A stretch of 64,000 bases of DNA, taken from contig JAJVDF010000212.1 in the NCBI GenBank assembly GCA_022410635.1, forward strand, positions 1,375,450 to 1,439,449. Direction: 5' to 3'. The notes beneath the pieces were generated by a model, which had not been told where the DNA came from, made no database searches, and saw only the letters and a program-made list of their open reading frames with translations. The DNA is from Tretioscincus oriximinensis (Eukaryota; Chordata; Lepidosauria; Squamata; Gymnophthalmidae). A program made the position numbers and the translations under genes. Positions 26,160 to 38,138 of the stretch are shown here, piece after piece; the stretch's first letter is position 1, and each line of letters begins with the position of its first letter.

Positions 26160-27352
26160 GCTCTGATAACAAAATACTGAAATTGCTGTTACCGCCATTA
26201 GCTGATACTTGGGCGGTATGGAATAAGTATGCTAAGAAATTATCAAAATCCCTGTATTTGGTTGCGTCATCTAAAATTATGAATCTTGGGGGGCGACAAA
26301 AAACTAGCCATATATTTAAAACAATCAAATTTGATAAGATTAAGACACTGGTATGATATTAATGGGAATCCCTTGAATATACATCAAATTAGGAATTTGA
26401 ATCCCCCCACAGGGGATCGGTTCTTAGAAATTACAGTTTATCTATATTAATAATCAGAATATTAAAAGGATAATGAATGAAGGAACACAACCTTTTTAAG
26501 AGATCATAATAAAACGAATAAAGGGAGAAGCAAAATTGACAGGATTGTTATATGAATTATTGAGTAAGTTAGTTTTCGAAAATGAAAAGTATTTAAAAGC
26601 TTGTTGGGCCAGGGATATGATACTGTCAGAGGTTGAATGGAAACGATGGATAGAAAATATAAAAATTATAATAATAAAATTAAGGAACTTCAGCTGAAAA
26701 TTTTAACCAGATTGGTATCATACCCCAGCTCAACTGTCACATATGGGTGGAGGATCCCCAAGATGCTGGGATGGTTGTGGTCAAACAGGGACGTTTTTTC
26801 ATATGATTTATGATTGTCCTGATATTTGCAATTTGGGGGAATATGTTCTTCAGGAACTAGCCAACATCTTAGGAGTAATAGTGAAAAGGTCTACTCTACT
26901 CACAATTACATCTTTTACTACCCAAACAGCTCTCTCAACACGGGATTCATCTACTTTAGAGAAGGCAATCTGGGCAGCCCAGATTGTCATAGCTAGAGGG
27001 TGGAAAGAGAAAGTTAAATGGACTCTTCTTTTATGGTACGAATACTTAGCGGAATTTATTTATTTTTGATGCTATAAGGTATAAGAGGCTCTGTTATATG
27101 GGTCAACCCCCCCAAAGACAATTGGATGACAAAATGGCAAAAAATTATTACATATGGTGTTGGAAACCCAAACAGTGGTATGCTAACTTATACGATTGCT
27201 ATGCTCCTGAACCAAATATTATTTTTGTAAGTGATATTGTAACTGTGTATTCCCAGTTTGTTCTCTGTGGGGTGAGGAGGGGTGGGTTTTCTTTGTATGC
27301 TATTATTATTTGTAACATGTTTAAAATCCAATAAAAATCTGAAATCTGGAAA
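26160..27352 (+). mobile_element. L1 LINE, 3' part of ORF2 and tail
   Basis: Broken plus-strand ORF2 remnants: LLPPLADTWAVWNKYAKKLS near 26190; LKILTRWYHTPAQL-like residues across frameshifts near 26700; then the Cys-rich block CWDGCGQTGTFFHMIYDCP and AIWAAQIVIARGWKEKVKW (26743-27069). Stops and frameshifts separate the pieces. It ends in an A-run at 27344-27352, after TCCAATAAAAATCTGAAATC. A short Cys-rich C-terminus of this type is typical of L1. Confidence 0.8.
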
Positions 27353-27584
27353 AAAAAAATACCTTTTCCATAGAGGAAACATGCTTGTTAGAATTCTGTG
27401 GTTTCTCTCTCTTAAGCCTACTGCTATCAGTATATGCCCTGTTTGTGTATTCTCCTTCACACTGTTTTCATTGCATTGGATCTATGCAAAATTCATTTCC
27501 CCCGTCTTCTTCCTTACAATTCAGGTGCTGCTGTTAAATGCTCTTTCCTTAACTATCGTTTGCAATTTTGTAGCTGAAATTTAC

Positions 27585-27655
27585 TGTTTTTGCCGCCCTG
27601 AGACCTTCGGGTATAGGGCGGGGTATAAGTATAAATAAATAAATAAATAAATAAA
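27585..27655 (+). repeat. L2-type or SINE 3' tail
   Basis: GCCGCCCTGAGACCTTCGGG, then TATAGGGCGGGGTATAAGTA and (AAAT)n. Its complement is nearly identical to the 3' tails of the SINEs at 39243 and 55188. Confidence 0.6.
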
Positions 27656-28757
27656 TTAGTGACTTGACCTTCAAATAGGGAGCTGAAACTCTATTAATGA
27701 TGGGGCCATAAAGTTCAGGCTGGGTTGTGGGTTATACTTAGTAGATCCAGAAGGGAATCTGTCTTCAGAATACAGAACCTTGCAGTGCTGTAAAATTTCA
27801 CTCAACCACACTGATAATAATTTGTGTCCACTGGTTCACACAGCATTTCTTGCCTATATATTCGTATTTTTATCCATAATTGGTTTAATAAATATTGTTA
27901 CATTTTGAAACTCTGAACATTTTGAATATTGCTTCCCTTATCCTGAAGAATCCACATTAAAGCAAAGTTTCTGTTAATCCTACCCCTTTCACATTAAAAA
28001 ACGTTTAACTTAATGAATTGAAAGAGAAATTTCCCAAATCGGTAAAATCCAGTTCACATTATAGCCTGACAATGCATTTTTCATTGCCTTTGCATTGACA
28101 AAACCACATGCATGTGTGATAATCTCAGCATGATTAAAAAGAGCCCAAGATAGTTTGCTGAAATGCAAATTCAATCTTTTATTACTCAGGCATTGCTTAG
28201 AATATAATGATGACCACAAGGAAAACAAATATAATTTCTCTTTAGAATTTCAGTAAGAAATATGCATGTATAATTTTTCAATTGCATCTTTCCTGGTGTA
28301 TTGCTTCAAAACAACTTGTCTGCAATTCAGGAATACATCATACCTAAAGACATTTCTCTCAATGCTAATTTGTGCTCAGAAGCAGCTTCTAAACTTTTTA
28401 AGATAACATACCCTTATTCTCAGGAAGCAGCTTCTGTACTTCCTGTATCTAAGTATTATTATCATTCATCTCCCTTGCTCACCTTCTTCTCTATAGTATT
28501 CACACAATGTACTTTTTGACAAAGTTGTAATTTAGAACTTGAAGCTAAACTTTATATTAAATTTAGTTTTTCTTCTTATCATTAAGAGCAGCCTAAAAGA
28601 AAACAAATGATGAACATTTTAAAAAGAGCACTGCTTTGTAACAGAAGTTTTATAAAATATGCTGTAGTAACATGGAGAACATTTAGTTCTAATGATATAA
28701 ATATCAAATTATGAATTTTATGTTGAAGGTTTGAGTTTTCATTATTATCCCCTAATT

Positions 28758-28948
28758 TAGACTGACCAGATGACCCCTTTTGGGGGGGGGGTTGAAAACC
28801 CATTTTTGGAGTGCCTCCCGGATTTTTCTGAAGGGAAAAAAAATGAAAAAAAATCTTTTTTTGAAAAAGTTTTCCTCAGAAAAAAACTGGGAGGCACCCC
28901 AAAACCGGGTTTTCAACCTCCCCTAAAAGGGGTTATCTGGTCAGCCTA
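28758..28948. mobile_element. Palindromic hAT-type MITE, copy 2
   Basis: Ends TAGACTGACCAGATGACCCC and GGTTATCTGGTCAGCCTA, with inverted inner arms around an A/T-rich centre. CTAATT occurs directly on both sides (28752-28757 and 28949-28954), probably the surviving part of the target duplication. Confidence 0.75.
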
Positions 28949-29147
28949 CTAATTACACTGCAATATAAAAACTACTGAACTTCTTAAATAAGAAATTAAA
29001 ACTCATCCTATATGTTTGGGCTGTTCTATAGGGCTGGCACTACAATGCTGGTGAAATGTTCAGGAATCTCTGGAAAAACAAGTGTGCTTTTTGAGGCACT
29101 GGGAGCATAATTGAAAAAGTTCTCTTTCTAGAGTCTTGGCCAGAGTT

Positions 29148-30110
29148 ATTTATTTATTTACACTTCTATACCACCCTATACCGTAAGATCTCAGGGCAGT
29201 TTACAGTAAAAACACAGTTAACATATTAAAAAACATCAACGTTTAAAAGTATGGAAGGTCAGTTTTCTCACCCAAAGGCCAGGCCAAAGATGTGTGTTTT
29301 CATGCATTTTTTGAATGTGCACAGAGATGGTGATTGATCAAGGGGGAGACTATTCCATAGTCTGGGGGCTGCCACAGCGACTATCCCACCCTCTCTGCCA
29401 CTGAGGGAGTTGGTACAGTCAGGAAGGCCTCTCCTGCAGATCTTAAGGCACAGGCAGGCTGATATGGGAGAAGGTGTTCTTGCATGAATGTTGAAATCCC
29501 CCAACACCACGGTGGGAGTTTCCAACCCCACGTCAGAGACAACCTCAGCCAGCTCAGATAAGGAGGTTGCTGGGCAGCGAGATGGGTGGTACACAGTAAC
29601 ATCCCTATTCTGTCTCTGTTGTCCAACAGCAGGAACATTCCCTCAAATCCGGAAGCAGAGTAAATTGGCCGTTTCGTGAGGGAAATAGAAGCCTTATGGA
29701 CCACATCAACACCCCCTCCCCACTGGTCTGGAACTGTGCTGTACTAAATAATGTGGGGAACAGAGCTGGATAAGACTAGTCCCACCCAGTTCATCCACCC
29801 TAGTCTTGGTAATGCATGTTAGGTCAGTCCCTTCATCAAGAATCAAGTCATGGATGAGAAATGTCTTTTTTNGGACTGACCTGGCATTTGAAAGCAATAC
29901 CACCAGAGCAGTGGGCTTGTTGACAAGCATTCCAAATTCTGCTGTTTGGGAGGCCAAACAGAAGAAGAGATAGCTTTAATGCATCTATCACTCCTTCTCT
30001 TGATTTGTCTCTTCTGCCTCCTAGTGCCATATCTCTACTTGCCCATCACAACATTGATGACAGCCCCCTGTTCCTGTTCTCCCACCCCTAGGACCCGACC
30101 TTGGCGACAC
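29148..30110 (-). mobile_element. L2-clade LINE lacking the reverse transcriptase
   Basis: On the minus strand: apurinic-type endonuclease pieces (LLSNARSV, ILDEGTDLTCITKTRVDE, LVVHKAS-like residues, then VVLGDFNIHA with the catalytic GDFN). These are followed after a few codons by the ORF's C-terminus (PRLWNSLPLDQSPSLCTFKK, KTHIFGLAFG*) and the L2-like 3' tail at 29148-29270. The whole RT domain is absent. Frameshifts and one stop are present. The 5' limit near 30110 is uncertain. Confidence 0.75.
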
Positions 30111-30212
30111 ATTCTTTTCCCAATAAAATAATACAATAGGTATGTTAAAACATACCTATGTTACACAGACCACGTTGCTTAAGAGCATCAAACAGAATAG
30201 CATTCCATATAA

Positions 30213-30931
30213 TCTATCTATATAAAAAGGGAATTGCTATTATGCAAGTTTCTAAGAGGTAGAGATCAATCATAGATTTCGGATCCTTGGGCAGGTGTTG
30301 CAGCTGCATGTACAAACAAATGGATCCAGTAAAGCTGACACCTGTTCGGAATAACAAAAAAATCCACACGCATAGGCAGCTGTCCAATATTTCAGGAGTT
30401 CAATTTACCAAACCAGAAAGATTCAGACTCCTGAAAATTTGGGCAGCTGCCTTTTGCTGTGACTGCCCGGCTGCTGTGGAGGGAAGATGAGGAAAAAGCA
30501 GAGCTAGTAGCAGCGAGCTACATACAGACTCAGAAAAAGATAAGTGGAGGCACAAGGAGGACATGTGAAAGAAGTGGGAGGAAGTGAAACAGAGGGTGGA
30601 TTGGAGACATGCTGGGAAGGTTAAAGAGGTGTGGGGAGAGGAAGAGAAGGGGACCTGGAACTCTGAGAAGGGGAGTTGGGGCGGGGAGAAGAGAAAAAGG
30701 GAAACATGGACCTCTGGAGGGGTGAGAGGACAGGGGGAAGTGAACATGGGACTCTGGGAAGGGGTGGGAGAAATGGATTCTGGAAAGAGGAGTGGGGGGA
30801 AGCAAAAACAGCAAGTGAAAGGGGGATGGGAGGGGAAAGGGAGGGAGCTAGTGGGTGCATGCATGGATGGGAGCAAGGGGAGGAGGGACTAGAGCCCATT
30901 GCATTATTACACAATGGGCTAATTCCACTAG
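30213..30931 (+). mobile_element. Non-autonomous Helitron
   Basis: Starts TCTATCTATATAAAAAGG after an A at 30212 and ends CTAG at 30928-30931 before a T, i.e. an A^T target. Eleven bases before the end is a perfect 9-bp hairpin: AGCCCATTG (30893-30901) and CAATGGGCT (30912-30920). TC start, 3' hairpin, CTRR end and no target duplication are the defining marks of Helitrons. There is no Rep/helicase frame. About 400 bp of the body is a purine-rich degenerate minisatellite (30490-30890). An alternative start is TCTATATAAAAAGG at 30217. Confidence 0.85.
30490..30890 (+). repeat. Purine-rich degenerate minisatellite inside the Helitron
   Basis: The plus strand is mostly A and G. Loose units recur: GGGACCTGGAACTCTGAGAA, ATGGACCTCTGGAGGGG, ATGGGACTCTGGGAAGGGG and ATGGATTCTGGAAAGAGG. 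The long open frames here on both strands come from this low complexity. Confidence 0.65.
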
Positions 30932-32043
30932 TATAATATAACACCAGGTTTCTCATGAACATAAGACAGGATATGGTCCAGCTATCAAGCACTGCAAAAT
31001 GACATTCAACCGTTGAAAGTACCTGCAACTAGACCTCCATAGATTATTACAGTGATCTCTCTGGTCTGCTGAATCAGAATTCATTAAAAACAAACTCTTT
31101 AGGGCTGCCTAAAACTGTCAATTACTTCAAAGAATCCTAGACTCTTAGACCTCAGTGCCTCTAATGGCTTACAAGTAGATGAGTTCCACTTCATAGAAGA
31201 AGGGAACTTTGTTTTGATGAGAGCACAGCTGTTGCCTTTATCATGTTCTCCATGGGTGAGGTCACATCACATCTGCACATGATATCACTGCACAAACCCA
31301 TGTCTTGAAGCTCTATGTCTGTGCGATGAAGTTGTGTGCAAGCATGATACATCCCCTCTCCAAAAGAAAGTGATACTCCTTTTTAGCTCAGGATTGTCAG
31401 ATAAGATACCTGACAGCCCCAGACCTTGCTAAACAGTTCACAAGAATGAAAGTTTTCACAAACTGCAATTTTAGCATACTCCAACAAGGCTTGCATGAAA
31501 CAAACAGTCAAATTTTGCTGGCTCTGCTTCTCTGTTTCATAGTGTTTTATTTCTCGATGTAGAAATAGACACTAAGTATCAGCCAAGCTTGGATTAAAAA
31601 AAATTGAAGTTTTTCTATTACATTGCATGGGATAATCCTCTCCCTTCCGCACTTTACTTGAATCAAGAAAGCACATGATGTCTTCTCTCACATCTCCTCA
31701 GTTTAACCTTTGTTTAAAGAGTTCCAAGATAGTGCTTTTTAGCTATTCAATTAGTATGCTCCAGAGAGCATCCAAAGCAGGGTAGTTCCCTCGTATTTTG
31801 AATATTCAGACCTAATGGAAATACTTTGGGACTCTTTATGTCGCTCATGAAAAGTGTTAGTATTTTGCTGAGGATTAAATTAGCTTGTTGCTCATGCTTT
31901 ACCTTTCCTTACAACAACCCTGTAACATAAGTTGGGCAGAAAGGCCCAATGTATTTTAATGATTGAATGGCAAACTAAATTTATGTACTTCCAGGTCTGA
32001 TATTTCACCTACTATCCTTCACGTGTTATTACATAAATGTTGG

Positions 32044-32071
32044 GATGATGATGATGATGAATGATGATGAT

Positions 32072-32108
<37 letters not shown>

Positions 32109-32109
32109 A
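32044..32109. repeat. (GAT)n microsatellite
   Basis: About 22 units of GAT with two single-base interruptions, immediately before the L2 tail at 32112. Confidence 0.95.
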
Positions 32110-32111
32110 AG

Positions 32112-32312
32112 GGGAAGAGCTGGGGTGTTGGGGCAGGGGGATTTAAAGCTTGTAGTGGTGAAGCAGCATGTGGAATAGTCTCCCCCCAGAAAACACCTTT
32201 GGCTGGAAAAACTGCTCTCCTTTCCCTACTTTCAGATATTGTTGTTTTAATATGTTACTCTGTTTTTAATGTTACCCCCTCTGAGACCTTTGGTATAGGA
32301 CATCAAAGAAAT
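32112..32312 (+). repeat. L2-clade LINE 3' tail
   Basis: Contains the end of the L2 ORF and UTR: CACCTTTGGCTGGAAAAACT, then TTTTAATATGTTACTCTG, CTCTGAGACCTTTGGTATAG and GAAATGCATA. The normal AAAT tail is replaced by a long (ATT)n run. Confidence 0.65.
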
Positions 32313-32315
32313 GCA

Positions 32316-32316
<1 letters not shown>

Positions 32317-32404
<88 letters not shown>
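32317..32404. repeat. (ATT)n microsatellite, about 29 units
   Basis: Uninterrupted ATT for 88 bases at the 3' end of an L2 tail. It probably grew from the element's A/T-rich terminus and is likely polymorphic. Confidence 0.97.
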
Positions 32405-32406
<2 letters not shown>

Positions 32407-33527
32407 CATCAATTTACATGGCGCTATACAGTATTCATATAAAAATGCACGCAATAATAAAAAACTAGGTAGTCAATTAAAATGAGGTTAATGTAGCAAC
32501 AGATAAACTATAATTAGCATTTTCTCTATTTTTCTTTTCTTTTAGCATTGCCATTTGAATACTGAAACAAAATTCTGAAAGCAGGACTGTACCTAGTATG
32601 GAGACATGGGCAACATAGGTCCCGTACATTATTCTCAAACTCTTTAATGACAGGTGCAATTTCAGTGCATTTTAAGAACAAGCCTGTACTTTTAACAGTG
32701 AGAATGCAGTAAAAAATAAAACTTTTGAAAGGCAGCAGACAAAAGTTTGGGGAACTCAATACATGTACATAGAAGACAAATCCAAACAGTCAATACCTGA
32801 AAGTAAGTCCTGTTGCTTTCCTGGTGTGCTGCTGATCTTGCTTCTTCTTCGTCTTCTTTGCTATTTCTGCTCTACTCCTCTGAAAGGCCAGGAAAGTAGT
32901 ATGGCTGACCTGCTTCTCGTTGCCACGGACACCTAGATTTTCAAAAAAGGAGCCACTGACCAATCAAGCCTCAGAATAGAACTCACTCAGCCTGTGGTCA
33001 TGTGATGCCTCAGTGTCTGTGTGAGTGAAAAGCGTGACAATATCCATAAGGACCAAAGGGAGTTGCTTTTGTATGAGTCCAACGTGCCTCCTTCTCCCTG
33101 CCTCAGCCCCCCTTTCATCGACTCCTATTTAAGCTGCTCCACAAAGCTGGAAGTGGGAGAGGGGAGAATATAAAAAGACCCAAGAGAAGAGAATAGATAT
33201 GCTGAACCTGCCTTGCAATTCCCTAAAATCTTGTTTAAATACCTTTATCCCCACTCTATGCTTCGTGTCATTTTATATCAAGCTATAATTGCTGCTTTCA
33301 TGTGAAAAGTTACTGACTCAGCTCATCTGACCAAATGTGAAAGAGCAGCCACACAGGTTTGGGAAGCACAAGTTAGGCGTTTTCTGCAAAATTAACCAAG
33401 GCATATTTTTACTATATTTTAACATTTGTACAATATTCATGTCATCTTGTTTGAGATGAACCAGTTCAGTTTGGGGCTGTAACTTACCAAGAAATATAAC
33501 CCCCAGTATTGAAATAATAGGCAGCAT

Positions 33528-33752
33528 TTATTTGTTTGTTTATTTATTTGCATTTCTAATGCTATACACAAAGATCTAAGGGTGGTGAACAATAAAAAAC
33601 AGAATTAACATATTAGATTAACAATACTTCAAAGTAGGGAAGGGAGAACCGTTTTTTCAGTCAAAGGCCAGATTTGGCCTTTAGTGTTTTCCTGAACGAT
33701 GATTGATACACTTCCAAGGTGGAGACTGTTCCATGGTCTGGGAGCTATGCTC
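33528..33752 (-). repeat. L2-clade LINE 3' tail
   Basis: On minus it reads GACCATGGAACAGTCTCCAC, then the GGCCTTTGACTGAAAAAACG segment, AATATGTTAATTCTG and GAAATGCAAATAAATAAAC. It is the 3' end of an L2 copy, truncated upstream. Confidence 0.65.
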
Positions 33753-36700
33753 GGTGTACATAATAATGTGCAAATACAAAAATCACAAAATGCCAGAGTT
33801 ATTTTTTTGAACAGGATGGAATATGTGCTTTTTTCCCCTTCAGATTTTTTTTTAAGATCAAAGCAACTTTACCATTTGAAAACTCTGAGGTAAGTTCAAG
33901 AGAGATTAATTTACAAGTGCCTGCTATCCTGTAACCCACTTCTAAAACATGCCATCTCATCTGTTTTCTTCAAAAGTTACGCACTTTTGGAACTCTCAAC
34001 ATTTGCAGATTTCATCCTAGAACAAAAAATATGTTGCTGGACACAAAATTTGCCATTTGGAGCCTTTGGAAATTTAATGAAATAATACAAGCTGGAAATG
34101 ATTTGAAGAGAAAAAGATACTGCAGACAAGTAGATTTGCCACAACCCAAGACTCCAAGTCTAGGACCCCAAAGCCCTGCTCCAGCCCCACCACTAATCAA
34201 CCCCCAGTCACTAAACCCACCCACCAGCTCCATCCCCAATCTCCCTACCTGCCATAAACTGGGACAAAAAAAAGGATACAATTTATGTATGATATAATGA
34301 ATAATTCTTCACCAAGAAAACACTATGCTGGTGTTAAATGCCTTCCTCCAAAATACAAGAAGAAAATGCAGGTTCTTGTCTAGATTTTGGAATTGCCTCT
34401 TACTGGTGAGGCAAAACTGGGGCAAGCTTTGGCTCTTATTCTAGTGCTTTCTACTGATGATAAAAAATACCCAGTGCAAATGTCTGTTCTCCCTAAATAG
34501 TGCAGTGAGGATTTCCTGGTTCTTTTCTGTGGTCCAAAAATAGCTTGCATTTACCAAAACTACAAGAGATGGCTGACACAATATGCAGCCCCAACCAAGA
34601 AGAATATTATTATTTATTTACATATATTTTAATCCGATGAGGCTGCATCCTGAGGACAGCAACAATTTCATCTTTGGGTACGTTCAATCTTTTCCATTGT
34701 TGATCGCTATTGATGGCACAGCTGGAATCTGTCTAAAATATTCCTTATTGCCAAAGAAAAGTGTGCCTATGAGCAACTACTTCCAGGAAAATGGGCTTGA
34801 TAGAGCAGACTGGAAATTAGTGGCCAGAAATTCAAGCCTGGGGCTTGTGTGGAAACTCACTGGATCCTTACCAGTTCACCTCTAAACAGTCCAATCGTCT
34901 CTGGATCGTTGCAGCCTGTTAGGACAAATCTGAATTGTTTCGTATTAAGCTGATAGAAGCAGGGTTGAATTAGTTGTAGGCTTGTCAAAACGCCTCCGTT
35001 CACCTGTATGGCTCCCAGCAATCTAAGCAACTCCCAGAATCCAGGCCCCAATCCAAGCCTTGCTGCAGTGAAGAGACAGACCTATGCAACTAATTCCTCT
35101 CAAGGCTACTGCAATCATCTAGTTGAATAACTAGAATTGCAGGGAGGAGAACGTAAATCTTGGAAACAGCTGATTCTGCTTGTGTAATGTTCAAAAGCAA
35201 AGAGTTTTGGCAGACCAAAAGGCTCCTGGACAGAATGGCAGAAGAAAGCCTTCCCTTCTTGTCACATTTTGGATTCTGAGACACATTCTGTCAGAGAATG
35301 AGAGGGGCCTTTCCTCTACCCTGAACATAGAGGCCACCACCAAGGTATTCTTCACATGGAGGTCCACACCCAGTCTCTGCTTTAACTCCCAACAGAACCT
35401 GATATATATTGACTCGCTGAAAGTGCCCAGAGGGGATGGCACCTCCTGTGAGAGGACAGAGAACATACCTTGCAACACATCTTTCCACCCTGCTTTAAAT
35501 GATGCTTTGAGAAAGTCTGAAGACATTGCACACCCCTATACCTATCCAATACCCAAAGGACTCAACATCAGAACAGATTAATAGAACTTGTCCATATTTT
35601 GACATCTTCAGCTTTATTTTTGTAGGAGAGAGATTTTTTTGGGGGAAGGGGGAGACTTCTTTGGGTCAATAACACCTAAGAGTCAAAGCTTCTTTTAAAA
35701 GCTTCAATCCTTTTTTTGTCCTTCTTTTGATATCCCAGTTTTCCAATTCCATGATCTGGTAACCCTAAAGTAAAGGAAATGAACTATTTACAAAACCACT
35801 TGTACCTGCTGTGAAATATCTGAATTTGCTCTTGGGGGGGGGGGGGGGATCAGGGGAGCTCTGTGTTGGACACACATAGTTCCCATTTGTAGCCATGTGT
35901 AGTTGCCACACATTTTCTGAGCAGATTATTGCTGCTCTTGGCAAACACATTGAGTGTTTGAAAGATTATAGCCAAACCAGAGTCACTGAGGTTAAAAGAG
36001 GTTTATCTCACAGAGATTAAAAGAAAAAGAAAAAAAGTACCTCTGAGATGGTTAAAGATGGTATTGAGGTAGTTGGCAAGTGGGATTGTTCACATGCCAA
36101 TCTGCCCCTTTACCTGAATCTGCTAGGCTAGAAAAGTGGGAGTATAAATAGGATGGAATCATATTCTACTGTCTCTGAAGTTCTTTTGAGTCACCATTTT
36201 TCTTTTACTATGTGTCAACTCAAGCAAGAAATTGTAGAACAGCATCCTATCAAAGTTTGTAGGAAATATAAGGTAGTTGCCTCTGCTACACTGCCCACGA
36301 AGGTGCAAATCTCCTGAGCTTCAGACAGATATATTAAACCACATTTGACAAGGACCCCAAGCCAGGGGGTATTCTGAGCTATAGCCATTGCAGACACAGA
36401 AGCCTACCAAGGAATTGGAACTCTCTAGTCCACACCACAGAGAAGCCCAAATGGGATCTAAATCTTGCACTGATCCAGATTAACACTCTTTATAGTATTT
36501 CCCTCTCATATACAATAATTGTATGCAAATATCTGTCTTTTACATTTATTTCCTTTATACTTAGATGATTACTGTTTTATATCTCAATATAACCAATACA
36601 GCTGGAATAGGACACAGGCCAGCTGTAAACCTGGGCCACATCCCCATGCACGATTTCTACTGAGCTGGTTGCAACATCACTTTCAATCCACCCCACAAAG

Positions 36701-36895
36701 TCATGCATGTACAGTGATCCACTCACTATGGTCAGTTGATGCAAACTTTCTAGCCACGAGTTTGTGCGATTCAACAATGGGAATTTTGTAAAATCCAAAA
36801 CAAGTCTTTGTGGGGACATTTAGGAATATGAACTTGGCAAATCTTGCAAGACTTCAGGGCAACATGTAGAAGTTTATTGGCTCGTGGCTTTCAAA
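33753..36895. other. Unassigned; one GC-richer block
   Basis: 34850-35585 is less AT-rich, with a 133-codon plus frame (35180-35581) and a 111-codon minus frame overlapping it. It could be a decayed mobile element or pseudogene; I recognise no motif. The rest shows nothing apart from the G15 run. Confidence 0.4.
35834..35848. repeat. Run of 15 G
   Basis: An uninterrupted G tract (minus strand C tract) in non-repeat sequence. Its length is error-prone in sequencing. Confidence 0.9.
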
Positions 36896-36914
36896 GAATG
36901 CTGGGAATTGTAGT
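36896..36914 (-). promoter_or_regulatory. ZNF143/THAP11-type motif
   Basis: The minus strand reads ACTACAATTCCCAGCATTC, matching the known ACTACAAYTCCCAGCA site bound by ZNF143/THAP11 at many vertebrate promoters. The same string also spreads in repeats. No exon or CpG-rich promoter is visible beside it, so function is doubtful. Confidence 0.4.
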
Positions 36915-37530
36915 AAGGCAAGCCAAGCAATGCCTTATGGGGTTCGTCATGTGGCAACATTTGCTAAGTAATGTGCCTGGAAGCTTTAAGGTAGCTGTGT
37001 GAGAATGGCAAATACATTTTTTAAAAAATAGCAAGGCAAACCATGTGGTGGGGAAGCAGCCTATAGCACACTTAAAGTTGCAGTAGCATTAAAAATAATA
37101 ACAATAATGTACATTTCCTCAAAATAGGCTTTCCCATGATTGGAATTTTTTCCATCCATGCTCCTGTTGATAGTTTTGTTTCCAAAGAAATCCTTCTAGA
37201 TTGCTCTGAGGAAATCTCATCCCTCTTGGCTAAGCAGCATATGAATATTACCAAGCTCCTAATACTAAGTTTCATTCATGAGGAAACAGCCACTGGGGAT
37301 CTTCTCAGATCTTAGCAATTCTCCTTTTTTCTTTTTATTTATTTATTTAGAAGTCTCATGTAATATGATGACTTCAGTTTGAAATTTAATTAGCTTATGA
37401 TTAAATCTTGCACTGGTAGTCATAGCTAGTGGTGTTGTGATCCTCCCCAAATTTGTCCCTTTTAAAAATTATTTAATGAGGTAGCTTTTGGGAACGTGTG
37501 GGTAGTTTGGGATATTAGTTACAGCTGTAT

Positions 37531-37725
37531 GTACAAAGTCATGCACATTGGGGCAAAGAACGTCAATTATTCCTATCCACTGGTGGGAACCATGCTTTCT
37601 GTGACAGAGCAAGAAAGGGATCTTGGGCTGTTGGTGGACAGCTCAATGATCAAAGGGCTGGAACATCTGCTACAATGTTTAGGCCTCTTCAGCCTCAAAA
37701 GTCAGCAGTTAAGAGGTGCACATTG
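37531..37725 (+). mobile_element. CR1/L3-clade LINE fragment with internal deletion
   Basis: Encodes YKVMHIGAKN, then TEQERDLGLLVDSSM joined directly to IKGLEHL and LGLFSLKSQQLRG. About 65 codons present in the copy at 15412-15879 are missing between them. It ends at 37725, about 40 bases from an oppositely oriented copy. Confidence 0.75.
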
Positions 37726-37764
37726 AAATATATATTTAGGTGAAGTATGTATGACAGGTGTATC

Positions 37765-38138
37765 AAGCAAAATATGCACCTGTTCATGACTCCCTGCAAA
37801 TGGTATTTCAGGAGTCCTGCCTGTTGCTCCATCCCAGTCCTGTCTTGAAGCTATCCAACCTGTTAGCTACCACCACCTCTTCAGGAAGTAAATTCCACAG
37901 GCTGATAATCCTCTGGGTGGAAAAATACTTTCCTTTGTCCTCACTTTTCTGCCCATCAGTTTCAAGGAGTGCCCTCTGGGCCTTGTGTTGCGTGATAGAG
38001 AAAACATTTTTTTCTATTCACCCTGTCCATCCCATGCATGATTTTGTATACTTCAATCAGATCACCCCTCAAACGTTGCCTTTTGATGCTGAAGAGGCCC
38101 AGATGTTGCAGCCTGACTTCATAAGGGAGATGCTCCAA
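37765..38138 (-). mobile_element. CR1/L3-clade LINE fragment, opposite orientation
   Basis: Minus-strand C-terminal and 3' UTR sequence (LEHLPYEVRLQHLGLFS, GDLIEVYKIMHGMDRVN, then KLMGRK). Compared with the copy at 15044, about 73 bp are deleted near 37837. The terminal tail (AAGAACATAAGAAGAGCC) is absent. It converges on the plus-strand fragment at 37531. Confidence 0.78.

Noticed and set aside
26743..27069. A stand-alone gene for a Cys-rich protein
   Set aside because: CWDGCGQTGTFFHM and AIWAAQIVIARGWK are the C-terminus of L1 ORF2 and recur on the minus strand at 58895-59443.
30400..31028. Several overlapping 86-158 codon frames on both strands
   Set aside because: They fall in the purine-rich minisatellite inside the Helitron; low complexity removes stop codons on both strands.
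32061..32454. Long frames with poly-Asp, poly-Tyr or poly-Asn
   Set aside because: They are translations of the (GAT)n and (ATT)n microsatellites.
35180..35581. 133-codon plus frame and 111-codon minus frame
   Set aside because: They overlap on opposite strands and neither has a recognisable domain, promoter or splice context.
37531..38138. Twin-priming explanation for the inverted CR1 pair
   Set aside because: In a twin-primed insertion the inverted piece should lie at the 5' side. Here it lies beyond the 3' side of the minus copy.
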